A stretch of DNA of 64,000 nucleotides from NCBI RefSeq assembly GCF_021155765.1, contig NC_060110.1, positions 17,878,001 through 17,942,000 of the forward strand, given 5' to 3'. The translations under genes and the position numbers were made by a program. The notes beneath the pieces were generated by a model. It saw only the letters and a program-made list of their open reading frames with translations. It did not search any database and had not been told where the DNA came from. The first letter of the stretch is position 1, and each line of letters begins with the position of its first letter. This DNA comes from Diprion similis. Taxonomy: Eukaryota > Arthropoda > Insecta > Hymenoptera > Diprionidae. Below are positions 1-13,800 of this stretch, piece by piece.

Positions 1-157
1 CACGCGTTCAGGGTTGTTGCAGGTGTGCGCATACGGGCATTATTTCAGAAGCTTAACATACATATATATATATATACATTTTTTTTGTGAAACAGAAAAT
101 TCTACAACGCAACTTGTAATACATATATTTTGTGAATATATACATATACACGCACAT

Positions 158-206
<49 letters not shown>

Positions 207-385
207 CGTATAACCTACCTGATTCGAGGCTTGGTTTATGAAATTGCTTACACAAAATTGCTCGCGGATGATGCATAGTCACGGGGAGCCAGTAAATTTC
301 AGGTATTCCAATATATTCGAGGGTATATACCTGCGGTACCTGTTCGTTCATTCCCGCTGCCTCGACTTAAAAGAAAAGATACAAA
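1..385. repeat. Non-coding start of window with (TA)n microsatellite
   Basis: No gene is seen. A TA dinucleotide run at about 162-198 dominates the stretch. It makes both strands look open in frames reading Tyr-Ile repeats, which are composition artefacts. Flanking sequence is AT-rich and unremarkable. Confidence 0.8.
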
Positions 386-511
386 ATGAGGATGGGCGTT
401 CCCACCGGAGTTATTAATGACTCAAAGTCGGTTGCCATGGATATCCATAAGTCTTTGGCCTACGCGGCCTTCGCCACGGACTATCCAAGAAGTGTGAGAC
501 TGCTAGAATAG
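386..511 (+). CDS. Candidate 41-aa small ORF, unrecognised
   Basis: An ATG at 386 preceded by an A-rich context (ACAAAATGAG) opens a 41-codon frame ending in TAG at 509-511. The frame is more GC-balanced than its AT-rich surroundings and uses ordinary codons such as GCC, TTC, GAC and CAT. The peptide begins MRMGVPTGVINDSK and has no signal peptide, membrane segment or motif that I recognise. It could be a translated small ORF, a fragment of an exon of a gene running off the left edge, or chance. No splice sites with good consensus clearly flank it. Only conservation or ribosome profiling could raise this above a weak candidate. Confidence 0.15.
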   Translation: MRMGVPTGVINDSKSVAMDIHKSLAYAAFATDYPRSVRLLE

Positions 512-3500
512 TTTTTCAGTCATTTTTTTCCTCATCATATGCTCCTTCTTCCTCTCCCTCTCTACAACCTTCTTGTTTCTTCTTCCTCGATACTCCTTTT
601 TTCCCATTCCTCGATATACATTATTCCACGCCGCTATACAAGCTGCGGTCTCTTATCGAGGTTCCAGTCAACCGTCGAGCAACGCAGCCGGACTTGGACG
701 TTGTACCCACCACCGAATCAGGCTCCGCTTCTGTATATTCCTCGAATCTTCCGTCTTTCCTCCTACTTATAAGTACACGAACAACAGGTTACCCCGATTA
801 AACAATTGGAGCAAATCACCACTCATCGATCGTCCATCCTCAACCAACATCCTCAACACGGTCGACGTTAAACAGACTTACGCTACTCGTTTTTTTCACC
901 TCTCTTATATGTAACAGCATACGCATATGCTACTCTGCCGGATTTGGTAAATCACTGCAAAGACGTCGACCGTTGATTCGGGCCACCTCCGGAGTTATTA
1001 CAAACATCAAACACCGCAGCGTTACAGGCATATATATGTATATATATATATATATTTCAGAAGAGAAGAGGGCGCATACAATAACGCGTCCGCGCTAATG
1101 ATCCTTCGGAAAGTAATCTATCCTGGACGGGATCCTGGCGGCACGAAAGACCCTCTGACGGTGCAGCACACATAACAAATGTATATTGCGGTTTTTCAAA
1201 ATTCACCGTCAAAAAGAAACGAGAGATAAAAAATGAAAAGAAATAAAAGTGAATGAAAAAGAAAAAACTAGTAAAAAGAAGGAAAGCCGCGAAGTGCGTA
1301 GCCAGCGGCGGCGGTTCGTGGGAGCGAGAGGGCGAGAGATAATGGAGGGAGATGAAGGTGGAGGATGGAGGATGGAGTGAAACAAAAAAGGGCAACAAAT
1401 ACACCGCCGCCAGCGGGGAGTCCGGCCCAGCGGGGCACCCTTACCTAAATTCCGCGTCTCGCTCGCTCCTGGGATCGGCTGTTACCCGGGCGATTCTCCT
1501 CTCCGTCGCTCATCTCGAAGCGAGACAAATGAGCGGCATCCGTCTGTGTCACCTGTCGGTCACTCGGGTTCGTTCGTAACTTTTGACCGGAGTTTTTGAG
1601 GCCCGGCGTCTTGCTCTTGCGCGTCCTCCTCCTCCTCTAGGAGACGCGGACGCATGTCGAGCCTCTAATGTCTCCGATATCCGTACAGGGCTGATTCCCC
1701 TGCACCATACATGCAGCCGATGAACTCGCGCCCCGAATGCACCCCTGCAGATCGTCGACGCGGGGTCAGCCCACGAGATGTAAGCCGAGATAATCTCGAG
1801 ATTAGATCTGAGCAATGCCTGCAGGGTGTGTCGTTTGAGACACCCGAAACTTGTGACCAGGCTTCCGTATGACGTCTCAACTCTCGATTTCTCTGATCCG
1901 TAGGTACATACCTACACACCGCATCCTCCGCCGACGACTATCCTTAGGAGAGCCTTGAATCGGGGCGTGTGTCGATCACGCGCTACGGGGTACCGCGCCT
2001 TCGGCTAACCGGACGCATCAACCTCTACCATTATAGGGCGGATGTGTTATACCTACGGGTACACGTAGATACAGGGGTGCATCCAACACCGACAATTATT
2101 GCGAGGCTACCGAGACCGCGCAACTTATATTCGATGCCCCTGCTTCGACCATACAAATTGCTCTCGTTTCACTCAATCGCTGAAGCCGTAGATTTTGGAA
2201 ATTAATTAACGCTTATCTGGCACCTGGTTCACGCTTTTATTTATCGGAGTGCTTAAATGCACCATTGATACCTGTCTATTATTATGATCGGGTACAAGTT
2301 AGACACTTCAGAGCAGCTACTCGTCGAATCGAATTACAGTTCAAGACTCAATGACTGTTGTATTGTTGAAAATTTTTTAAAATGTGTTGACTTTTTTGGA
2401 AACATTCTAAAGTATTACATTGACGAAATGATTATTTACCCAGCGATGTTTAGACGTGCGATTCTTTTTACGAGATTTATTTCGAAGTTCAGCAGGATGG
2501 TATCAATAAATACTAATTGTTGCTACAAGCGCCTCGCTGAATGAATGATGAAATAAAATAATAAAATTTAAAAAAGAAAACAGGTATATCGACTGTCGAT
2601 TTATTATCGTATAGCCCAAGTGACGGAGTATGGTGCTAATATTGAATGCATAAGATGAATGTGCTTTCTCGAACGAATGCGCGACTTCTGCGTATAGGCA
2701 ATTTTTAACCCGAGAAGGAAAATTTATGATAGAATGATAAATCGTTTATTATGTACGGCCCACGTGTAGCGACACAGCCATATTGTCTGTCCAATGTCAA
2801 TGGAATACCGATGTGTGTATGTACTTGTGTAGTCATTTATAAATTGGACCACCGATGACTAATAAACTAATTCCTAGGATTATAAATATCGAAGAGACAA
2901 GTCTGTAGCTGTCAGCCCGCAGCGTTGAAATTCTTCAACTACTGTAAAAAGGTCAAAATACAAATTACGAACACTCGACACCTCACATTTGACAGATGAA
3001 AAAGTCTCATTGACGAACGATTTGTGCGAGATAAAAGGTTCGCGCAACTTGCAAGTGAAAAGTATTTAGCTCGAACGCACGTGTTATAAAAATTTTCCTT
3101 CAGCTTATATCCCGCCATTTTTTGTTCGTTACGATTTATTCCGCTCCTCTAACGCCTGGCCAATTCAACTTTCGTTCTTGTAATGTGTTAGCCGTCAAAC
3201 GCCGCTCCGCCTTGTTCGCTTTCGGTTCGTACTTACTTGCGGGTATATTGCGCATGCGCACAATTCGCTAAGGGCGCGATATTTCTCGTTACAGGGTTGC
3301 TTGACGCTTGTTACAAAAATCGAAACATACGCCGTTCCCGACTTGAGGAGGCGTGTGAAAATTTATGGAGGAAAAATTTCACCCAAGTGCGTATGAGAAA
3401 CGCTGCGAAGTCTTTAACACAAAATCAGTGGTCTAAGGATTTCTGCAGCTCGGAGAAGCTAACTTTCATTTCGAGGTGCGACCTTCTTTTTTTCAAAAAA

Positions 3501-5522
3501 CGTCAATATTTGCCTGCGGTGAAAAAGGTGCAAAGTAGGTTCGTCAAAATGCGACGGAAGATATATTGAGTTACAAAGTAATTCGAAACTCGTGTTACGT
3601 CTGAAACGCGTCAAACGCGGTAGCGCAAGTTTTGATGAAATCAGTTTTCAGCGAGATATCAGCAGCACGACGCTTCATTTGCGGCTTTTCGTACTTTGAA
3701 GAGCTAAAAGAAATAAAAACGCCAAGCAATTTGTCAAATCCGTATTTCATTATGGGATATATTCGAACAGTTGGACGGAACGAAAAAGTAAGGGAACCGA
3801 AAAAGCTGGGTTATACCTATATTTGAGAAAATTTGTACAAACGGAACTACGCAAATTCATTTTACAACCGGTTTCGAGAAAACTTGGAAAAAAATTCTAA
3901 TAAACTTCTTTTGAAATCGGCGGACCACGATCAAAGCGACTGAAAAGAAAGCCTCAGAGAAAATAAAAGGGAATGTATCGCATTATGTGAAGTAAACCTG
4001 CAGCTATAGAAATTCGAGGGAAAAAATTCGTGAATTATTTTCATTTTCACATTATCTTCGGAGAATGAATTTTGCACCTGACCGTCGGATGAGAAAGAGG
4101 AAAATTATGAGAATTCAAGCTATTATTGACTGAAAAATCAATCTATGAAATAATCAATGTCAAAAATTAAATCTTTATAAAGCTAAATATTTTGGAAATT
4201 TTTGCATAAGAACATCTCATTTACTTAGCTTTCGTTTATTCCCATTAAATGACCACTTGGAGCAGCAATTATTAGTCTTTGAAACGTACAGATTATACCT
4301 ATAATTCAATTTTGTCCAAATCCAACATTCAGAAGCCAATAAATTGTTGATGAACATCGCCACGATACAAAAAGCCTCGCGTATCGGGATCTTACTCATA
4401 CGATATATCGTCATTATTGTATACGGGCTTGCCGCTTGCTTCGAAATTGCATCTTAATTGGTTTTCCGCAAGAGAGAAACGCGCGTGCGGATCAAAGGAA
4501 TAGCGGTAGCAAAACGAGTCGTCAAAAAATCCGTGGTATTTAAACTTATTGTTAAACAAGATGGAGACTTCTCATGCAACGATTGCCTAAAAATTGGACA
4601 TAATAGTTTTTGTCTTACCGCATATTAGTAAAAAGCACTTATTTGTCGCTAAAAATAATTAGTTTAAATTTTTTTATGCGAAAATTTATGCAGATATTTT
4701 CCAGAGACGGGATTTTCTTCACTTTCGACTTAAATTTTTCTTTTCAAAGAAAAAAGCCAGATATTGGATCAGTCCCGAATTACGGTGTCGCGAGGGAATT
4801 AGAATTTGTATCTTCGTCTATAATTAACGAATATTATTTTCCTCTGTGGTTTCGAGTCTGAGCTTTCGATGCCGGCTGCAACGGTCGGCGACGCCGGGCG
4901 TCGCGTCGCGTCGGTTTCACGGAACGTACAGCGATTTACGACGCCTCGCTTCTACCCGCGTTACGGCATCTAGTACATACACACGGTGTTCTATTAGTAA
5001 TGCCACGTGATATATACGGACCGGTGTCGCGCCCTGAGCCATGACGCGCCGGCTAATAGCGAGAAGAGAGGAGAACATTTTTTTACCTGGAAAATCTCGC
5101 GGCGGAAAAGAAATTTGACGTGGCATATATATATATATATGTATATACATATCCTAAATTGGCATCTTAAGCATATCTAATCAGGATCCGATTAGCGCAT
5201 CGATTATTGCGTACCTGCACACTCTGCGGTTGCAAAACGTTCCACATTTATCGTTATGGCTACATACCTGCGGAACCTCAAAGAAAAGCTCTTATCGCAA
5301 ATTGGTGCGCAGACGGAGAAACCTCATAAATTTTTTGTCGCTACCAAACAGCCTTACGTGAACTACAAGAGTCGTCATATCGTACGTAGGGCAAAATGTA
5401 ATCACTTTTTTGTTTCGTTCTGCGGTAGAAATTGAATTGTTTAAAAAAATGTAAAAGCGATCTACAGTGCAATTAAAAATTTGCTCACAATAAGTGCAGA
5501 TATTATGAGAATTGCGTACCTA
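512..5522. other. Intergenic or intronic DNA, no gene seen
   Basis: Long frames here start at non-ATG codons, are short and carry no recognisable domain. A (TA)n run lies near 1030-1055 and another near 5126-5145. The interval about 1270-2110 is clearly richer in G+C and CpG than the flanks and could be a promoter or 5' exon region. No initiator, start codon or exon could be tied to it. Confidence 0.6.
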
Positions 5523-6129
5523 TTAGGGTGTCCCTTATTTAGGTTGTTGATGAATTTTTGCCGCCCCACCCCCCAAATCAACTGCAAATAATTCGGAAAC
5601 AATTGCTCACTTTTTTCAGATTTCTACCTCGACTCAACAAAAACTTGTTTTCTCAGTATATATTTTGTTGCAAGAGTAATAGTATTTTTTAAAATCTGTA
5701 ACTGCGAGGTTTTAGTGGGCATTAGTGCTACTATCTGTAAAAAAATTTATATCACGATACCAGCAAATCTCGACGTATTGAACTTCCTCTGAATGCAAAA
5801 AAAAGTCAGATTTCGGGAGTGTGCAATTCGTCGAAATTGCCTGGTATGATTATGTGAATTTTTTCCCAGACAGTAGCACTATTGCCGACTAAAACCTCAC
5901 AGTTACAAATTTTTTTTTTAACATTATTACTTTTACAATAAAATATCTACTGAGAAAAAAAGTTTTTCCCATGTTATTTCCATAAGAAACTTCGACCACA
6001 AAGCGGACTATCTCAGAGTTGTGGTAAAAATCTGAAAAAATTAGGTAATTGTTTTATAATTATTTGAAGTTGATTTGGAGGGGTGGGGCAGCAAAAATTC
6101 GTCAACACCCTAAATAAGGGACACCCTAA
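5523..6129. mobile_element. Foldback MITE, TA target-site duplication
   Basis: The left end TTAGGGTGTCCCTTATTTAGG is matched in inverse at the right end, and homology continues inward for roughly 80 bp with few mismatches. Further inner segments also pair, so most of the 607 bp can fold into one long hairpin. Both ends are flanked by TA (5521-5522 and 6130-6131), typical of Tc1/mariner-type target duplication. No transposase frame is present, so it is a non-autonomous element. Several mismatches between the arms indicate that it is not very recent. Confidence 0.85.
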
Positions 6130-8299
6130 TACCAATAGCACTTATCCAGAATACACAATCAGAAACGGGATAACAATCAAGTCAGATTGTAATATGGCGG
6201 AAGTTGCAGTATATAGTTACCATTTACAGCTGTTATCGTACAAGATATATGATATACTTTCTATTCAGTTTCCATACGACAATGTGAAGTTAGTTTAGCT
6301 CCACCGCACGTCTGGTTGCGTAATATATTAATTACAATGATACAATTTTAATATCACGGTTACTTTGCTGTTATTATACAGCTTTGGAGTTTGCTTTCCA
6401 ATATAATCGTTGTTGCAGCAACTACACGTGAATTGTAATTGTGGCGTTCGAATTTTAAACTACCAATCGTTGTACCATATTAGCCACGATTTTAACTAAT
6501 AACAAGTCTCGATATTCAAATTTTCCCGTGTTTCAACGTTTTTCTACGAATTTGATCAAATCATATCTTTCTCCCAACAAACAAGTCGAGATTTCAGTAA
6601 ATGAAAATATGCATTTTAATACAATGCGTGAACTCATAGAATCTGGTCATCACGATTAATTTTTGTAATCAAGATAATTTATATTGTTCATGGCTCAATT
6701 TCATTTCCGTCAAAAAACACCCTGAGTGTCCATTTATGCACGCGGAATATGTCTCGTACGTTTTACAGTATGAATTTTCGATTTACTTAGGTATTTCATG
6801 CATTTGGCAGCCTGGCGAAATTGCTCAGGATTTGCCTGGCGGTGACGCGTTCAAGCATCAAAGTAATGCGCGGCGTCCTTTTACAAGGAGCGAGCGAAGC
6901 TTAACGAAAGCACCAGCTTTCACGGAAAATCGCTAGCTTCCGCAATTTCCTGTTTACAGATTGATTTTGCATCAATACATAGCAATTATGTACACGTTTC
7001 ACGCTTTTTAAGAGTCATGCCGCGCTGTTTCACATATGTATCCTCGGCAAGAACTTTCAGTTTGAAATACGTACAATTCTACGTGTTACATGATTTTTTC
7101 TCCCGTCAAATAAACTATCATTCATTGCGACTATTTGCGTCGTGTAAAACCTATGAATCTCTGCACTATTTCTATCCGCCACTTCGAGATGTTGGAGAAA
7201 CTTATGCTCGAAGAACGCGAAAAAAACCCGAGAACAGATATACAGACGTAGATAACGTAGCCACCATTCGCAATGATGGATTCTGTCAAATCAAAGCCGC
7301 AAGTAAGTACCCGTTACAAAGGAAGGTACAATATTACCAGGAACGATAAAGTCCTAGATATAGTAGACACTGGAGAATTATCTCCTCGATGTCTGGGTAT
7401 ACACAGCCTCTTCACTCGCGGTTCGCCTTTCTAGTTCACACGTGAGGCTGCGAGCTAATATGGCGAATAATAAAACTGTACCTAGTAGTACCTACCTATA
7501 CCTATAATCTACAATGCACGGTTCATATATTATTCGCGGCAAAAAATTATCCAGTGTATTTTAACGGACGTACGATTCTTGTTTCTTTGTCCTTTATTCT
7601 ACTTCTTTTTCGAGTACGAATTTTATCAGGAATTTTGTCCACAGCGGAGAAAAAACGTGATTAACAAGAAGAAAAAAAACTGAATATATTGGGTTAATGA
7701 CTTTCGAAAACGCTGCCATGCTCGCTGCGGGCCTGGATGAAATATGTTGGTCAGGGATTTTACTTGTACCTACACATATTTACTTTTCATTTATTGTAGG
7801 TATATTATACGCAATATTTCTAGTCTTGCCAATACTTCATATAATGCTTTTACTATAATAGCTCGTAAAAGCGGAACTGGAGTTGAGGCACAATTATTGC
7901 ATTCGTCAAAGTTTGTCGGAAAATTTCCTACTTAGCATTGAGGCTTGACGTTGTGAAGTTGATTTTGCAGTGTCCCAAGCTCGTAGAATCGAAATTTATT
8001 CATTTGAAATTCCTGGCATTTAATTAACTTATGATTTTCCAAAATAATAATAAAGAAAAATTTTTTCTCCTGTAAATCGTACAAAAACTCCGATTCTTGG
8101 AGACTTTTCAAGTATATCAAGTACAATCAATCATACATCAACAAACGATCATGTTTCAACTGGTACAGATATGCAAATATACATCGATATTTGGATCCAT
8201 ATTCAAGTATAACGTAACAAAAGATTCAAGATTTGGGAGTTAACTGGAAGTTTCTATAACCCAAATACAAGGTCTACAACAGGAAATGATCGGGACAGA
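6130..8299. other. AT-rich non-coding DNA
   Basis: No exon, RNA gene or element is recognised. The longest frame (7017-7349, 110 codons) has no family resemblance. The word CCTACCTATACCTATA at 7491-7506 recurs exactly at 56409-56424. Confidence 0.6.
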
Positions 8300-9160
8300 A
8301 ATGCCTCCGATTCGAGAATGAGACGTGCCCGTTTTCCGAGATGCAGGATACGTCCGCGTCGCGGAGCAATGCAGCTGCGATCTTAGAAGACAATCGCTGA
8401 AGGCGGTCATCTGCACGAGGGATACGAGAGAGGCTCGATCACTACCGGCGTGCAGCTTCCGAGAGGACGGAGATTACGCGGAGAAATTGGCGGAGCATCG
8501 ACGCGGCCCAAGGCCGTCGTGAATAAAGACCCGGGAGTTCGTCTTCGCCTCGGTGGCGGTCGAGTGGCAACCCCCGCGGCCCGATCTCCAGGCTCCGGGA
8601 GGACCATTTGTACGTGGGCCGTCCCTTTTTGCCTCTTCTCTCTCTCCCGTATTTCTCATTCCGTACCTATACCCACCGGGTTCCTCTCTCCCTCTTTCTC
8701 CCCGGCTCTCTCGCCCTCTCGCCCTCTCGCCCTCTCGCGCCGTTCTTTCCGCGCCCGCCTCTCAGCGGTGCTGCTCGCCCGTTATACACCGCGGCCTCCG
8801 TCTCCTTCTAATTCTATCTCGCAGCGTTGCGATCTCTCTCCGACAACCTATCAACTCGGTGGATAGACGTTGGCTCCGGACGCCCTTAACGTCGTCCCCC
8901 ACTGCCTGCCGGTTCGGATCTCCTCACCGACGAGGGACTCGCCCGTCTCTGTGCTCGTGGGCACGATACACCTCGACAACTGTCATATACACGGTGTACA
9001 GATTATTTTACACGCCGTACTTTTTACTCTCTCCCCCCCTCCCCCCTCCCTCGACGCTCCGTCCTTGCAACGCAGCGCCGAGCTTTCTTCCATCGATATT
9101 CGCCGCCCGTCCCACAGCGCCCCGTCGATTTCGACGGCCTCGTTAGATGCAAGCCGATAG
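8300..9160. promoter_or_regulatory. GC-rich, CpG-rich patch; possible promoter or 5' UTR
   Basis: G+C and CpG rise sharply here and plus-strand frames stay open simultaneously (138, 197 and 96 codons). That signals low stop-codon frequency rather than coding. A direct repeat of CTCTCGCC, about four copies, lies at about 8707-8737. Pyrimidine-rich stretches follow to about 9240. The patch looks like a promoter with a long untranslated leader, but no downstream coding exon was found, so the assignment is tentative. Confidence 0.35.
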
Positions 9161-10199
9161 TCGAGAGGATGATTTTTCTTTTTTTCTTCAAATTTTTCTT
9201 TTTTATTTAATTATATTTTCTTCTCTTTCTTCTAATTTTCTCTAATGACGACGGGACGATGCATCCCATATAATACTCGTATTATACGTGTTCCGGCTAC
9301 GTCGTGTGATTGTATTGTACACGCGTTGCACGGTTCAGTTGCGTGTCACGAAGTGCTTGGATCGACGTATCCTTATCCTGTGAGGAGCTACAGGCCTGTA
9401 TGCATACATCACGCTCGATCTACGTTATACCTATACGTGTAACGTGGATGAGTATGTTACTATGCCGTTTGACAGTTTTAGACTTACATCTGTAGACTAA
9501 TATTTCCGGTCACGGTTACATCTCCTCAATTGCCCCTTGCAAACGTTCCGAAATACATAAATTCTCTCGGTGTATCTTCATTCGAAAACTCTACCCGCAA
9601 TTATTATATTACGTAGGTACCTTTTGTTCGGGATACACCCGATCATTATCAACTCTGGGTCTTTACAGAATCGTTGAATTTTTTTAGCCGCAGAAATCCG
9701 TGACATAATTTGCGGTTTCAACTGAATTGGAATGATTGCAAAAGCAGAATTTACCGTAGATGGTATACCTAGAGAAGAATCAGCTTTAGCAAGGGTGCAA
9801 ATGTGTTACAAATTGGTCGTCAATGGTATGGGGGGGGAAATTATTAGATCACTGGCCACAATGATCTGCTTGTGAATCAGGCTACCATTACAGCCAGCAA
9901 TATACCACTCAACAGTTGGTCAGATTTCTATATTTTAACAATTATAAACTTTGAATAAGCGGATACAAACTGTATAAGCAAGAAGCTAACAAATTCAATA
10001 TTTACACCTGACAAGGATCGAGACTCAACCAATCGAAGTCTCAGCTTTAAATCGTAATTGACAAAACTAGTTACAATTATCGAGCGACGATTGGCTACCC
10101 TGCCAGCATCGCAGGCTAGCCAACGAAGCGAGAAGCGTACGCTGCACGTTTGAAGATAACTTTGATCGCATTCCACGTCCGTAGTGTTCACTAGATACA
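9161..10199. other. Non-coding DNA
   Basis: A pyrimidine-rich tract at about 9170-9245 is followed by ordinary AT-rich sequence. A poly(G) run lies near 9830-9837. No gene is seen. Confidence 0.6.
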
Positions 10200-10800
10200 C
10201 TTTTCACGATCGAACTAGTAACGCTTACCGAAATTGAGATCGCCACAGCGATATCGGCAAACGATTAAACGGCGTTCGGTTGGACACCCTCGCGCCCTGC
10301 GCGCCACCGCGTCGTTCAACCTCACGACGGGGGGATTCCCTTACTTTAGGAACACGGGGTAGGAAGCCGCGCATACAGTCCCGCGGTAGACGGAGCTTTA
10401 GGTCGCCGCTAGCACCGGGCGTCCGGACCTCGCGTCTACCCACTCATTTACCATTTCGTACCTATAGACGCGGCCTGGGTATATGTACGCGTGTAGCTAT
10501 GTACCCGCGGTATGTACGATCTGCGTGTGTATCGACGTGTGAGGTTATGTGCGTGCATCGAGGTACAAGCTCCGGCACGCACACCTCCACGTCTGGCTAT
10601 ATATTTTTCTCTATAACGCAACGGCAGAAACGTTATGTAGATACGTATGTAGGTATGTGTATGAATGTGTGTGTGCGAGGAATATGTAGGTGGGTAGGTG
10701 GGTATGTACGAACGCCCGCGGTAGGCACCATCGCTACCAACGGAAGCTACAACCGACCAGCCTCTCCTCCTTGTGTCTGAAGGTGCCCGCGAAGAGCTCC
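10200..10800. promoter_or_regulatory. Second GC-rich patch with GTAGGT-type repeats
   Basis: This is a CpG-rich block followed by degenerate GTAGGT/GTATGT repeats at about 10630-10710. Open frames on both strands (166 and 136 codons) reflect composition. It may be a promoter or leader, but no associated coding exon could be identified. Confidence 0.3.
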
Positions 10801-13800
10801 GGCCCAATACTGTTTTCAAAGAAATTAAATTACTCGGCGAAACGCTGTGCAATGCCATCGAAGATTCCGAATGACGATGCTGTACCTACTACCACCGTCT
10901 GTATGGGGGATTTTCAAAAATTATTCTCAGGGGTCTGGATAATTGGGGGTTAGGTATCACGCCTGCAGTCAGGGTGTTCAGTTGTTTGTGAAAACGTAAT
11001 TCCCTGAGATTTACAGATTTTACAGACAAGAATCATTATTTATTCAGCTATTTTTCTCGTGGACACAATAAATGAAAAGTACCTTCAACAGTCATACGAA
11101 CACGAATATTCTATATTTGACTAGAGCACAGCTTATTGTCAGGGCGAATTTGTAAGAATTCGTTAGCACGTACAATTTTTAAGACGTCAGGGCTTGGTTC
11201 ATGACCATTGCTTGAAAGTTGGAAGAAAATTTTTTTTTCTCACCAAATAGTTAAAATTTTATGAACCTAACGGATGAAAATTAGTAGATTACAGATACGA
11301 CGTGAAATTGCCGGAGATTTTCAGGTTTTTTCCAGGGAATATAAAATTCCCTGAGAATTCCCTGATTCCATAATTTCCATGCATACTGGTTTCGGCCCAA
11401 GCACAGGTGCTAAAACTGCTGAAACGATTCTTCATGCTCATCACAAATTCTTGAGCCAAGTAGCTTGGGTCAGTTGCGAAAACTTGGATGCAGAAGTTAC
11501 ATAGAAAGAAAAGTAAAAAAAGACAAAATTCGCAATATATGTTTAACAGGCGAATTGCAACGCTGGCACAAAACCATCATGGCTGCCGTTTACGTGCTCA
11601 TGCAATGCCGTTTTGGCTGCACGATCGTTTCCAGCACTCACCGGTTATCCGCAGCATTTTATGTATACGTGAAATACGCCACGTTGAACAAAATGACTGT
11701 CGGGATTGTTCAGTTGTGATTTCACCTTTGACGAAAGGACTAAAAACTGGTCTTTCAAATTGCAAAATAAACTCGAACGTGCCTATAACACGTTATGTAC
11801 GTACCGTCAACGCTCAGTCTTTATAGTTTGTACATTCATTTATATTTGGTTCACATCGAATACACCGCGTTAATGTCGCAGACATAAAAGGGCTGTCGTT
11901 TTAATCCTGAGGACCTTCGCAGCTAAACATTTTTTTTTAAACCAACGGCAATTTTCCGTCTAGTTGACTTCCATGCTCGGCGATAAACAAACGGTTGGAT
12001 GTAACGCTCGTTTTCACATTCGATGCATAATCCCGATCCCCATACAACGTCCTCGGATCGGACTGAAAGTTTTCTTCAGATTTCAAAAACCTGAGGCCTA
12101 CGTAGGATAAGTCAAGAAATTCTCGCCTAATATCCATTCGCAAGTATTTTAATTTCTCCCGTTGTGTGTCATGGTTGAAATTTTTTTGCAAAAACGAGTT
12201 AACGGTGTTCTGTGGTGACAGAGGAAATCCATATTAATCGGTAAAGAAAGAAACGAATGAATATGGTAATTCAGCGGTCACGTGTCCGCGGAATAGATGA
12301 TAAAATCACATCAAACGTCCACTGGAAGCAAAATTTATTGAGATGCAAATCTGATTTACAGAGCCCGCCAAACAGCCAAATGACATGAAATCACAGAGAC
12401 AATTATAATATTCAAAGCTCCATTATACATCATGCGTTGTTATTCATTCTCTCTAACAATCTCCCGTATATATGGATAATAAAAAAATCTAGTTAACGTA
12501 ACCTTTGTTTTCAACAAAGTTGACATCAGTTATATAATATACTGTGTTTAATGACTTCTTGAATGTGATGAAGTTAATTACGCGAGTCATCCGCGCTTTT
12601 TTATGTACGTAACTAGTGTGTATCCACGGTAGTGAAATCAACAGGCTTCCAACGAATGCATAAGGAATAGGTAAACTGTATTATTACTTCAGAACAAAAT
12701 TGAACTATAACCGAATATTGGGAAAAATAAAAGTCGTTGAATTTTTGGCTATATTTGGCTAAAAATTGATGGCTTTATTTTTTAACAGTAAATCTTACAA
12801 GAATCTTAAACTTTCATTTGAATGTCTATCAGGACTACGCCGGTGCCTTATTACGGGTATAATATGACGAAGACACCGGCAATATAACGGAAGTAATTCG
12901 ACTGTTATATAACAGTGCAAATGTCACAGATGAGGAAGTTTCTCATCTCTGACAATTTGATCGCGATCCGTTCAGGGAATAATTTCGCCACATTTCACAA
13001 TAAATATCGTAATATCATCAGCGTACTTGCGATGTCCACAGATGTTTCTCGTCCGCGTATATTCGGTTCGCGGTATAAAAATCCGCTGATAAAATCGCGC
13101 GAATCTACAGTAGCGAAACATTTTTTCCCCCGCAGAAGTTAGCCGATGTTATAATATCGCGCTTTACAACGCTGCTATATAGTGCAACATAACAGGTTGT
13201 ACAAAGAGTGAAAATGGCGATTAATTTTTCGCCCACGTTCGCGTTATAAAGCCGCGAGCTTTGGCAATCAATATCAGATTCTGCCGCGCGCAGGGTTTCG
13301 CACGAAGCTTGCAGCGAACAACCTGTAGATGCAAATCCGGCACATCAACCCTGCACGTATGCCCTACGCAATAAATTACTCTGCTCTGCACCGTACAAGT
13401 CCTTAAGTGTAACTCGATCCAAAATATTTACACACGAAGGACACAGTTAGTTCTGTTGCCTTGCGGATTAGTTCACGTTGACACATGCGTAACAAGCCAC
13501 GTGTGAAACCGTCTGTACAGTGATCAGTTGTAAACAGGAAATTTTCTAATGATTAACTCACTGTCAAACGGGGTGTTAATTGCTTCCCCTGCTCGGCGAG
13601 TCTCGTCCGGAAAGCGGCGCAGGACGCCACGGGTGTGACACACCCAGCCCTCAACCAAAAGCACCAAATTAGCCAGCCGATCCGTCAAAAATGTAATTCT
13701 TTTCTTCCAACCCCTGCGGGCAGCCTCTTTTTCGAGGAATTCCCCGGGTAAGTGGTTCGGAAGCGGACCACGTGTACTCCGGAAAATATACCGGAAATAC

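Noticed and set aside
3237-3569. 110-codon plus-strand frame
   Set aside because: It lacks an ATG start, has no recognisable family, and has no supporting splice or codon signal.
8553-9146. 197-codon plus-strand frame
   Set aside because: It overlaps other long frames in the same GC-rich, pyrimidine-rich block, has no domain, and its Ser/Pro/Arg content follows base composition.
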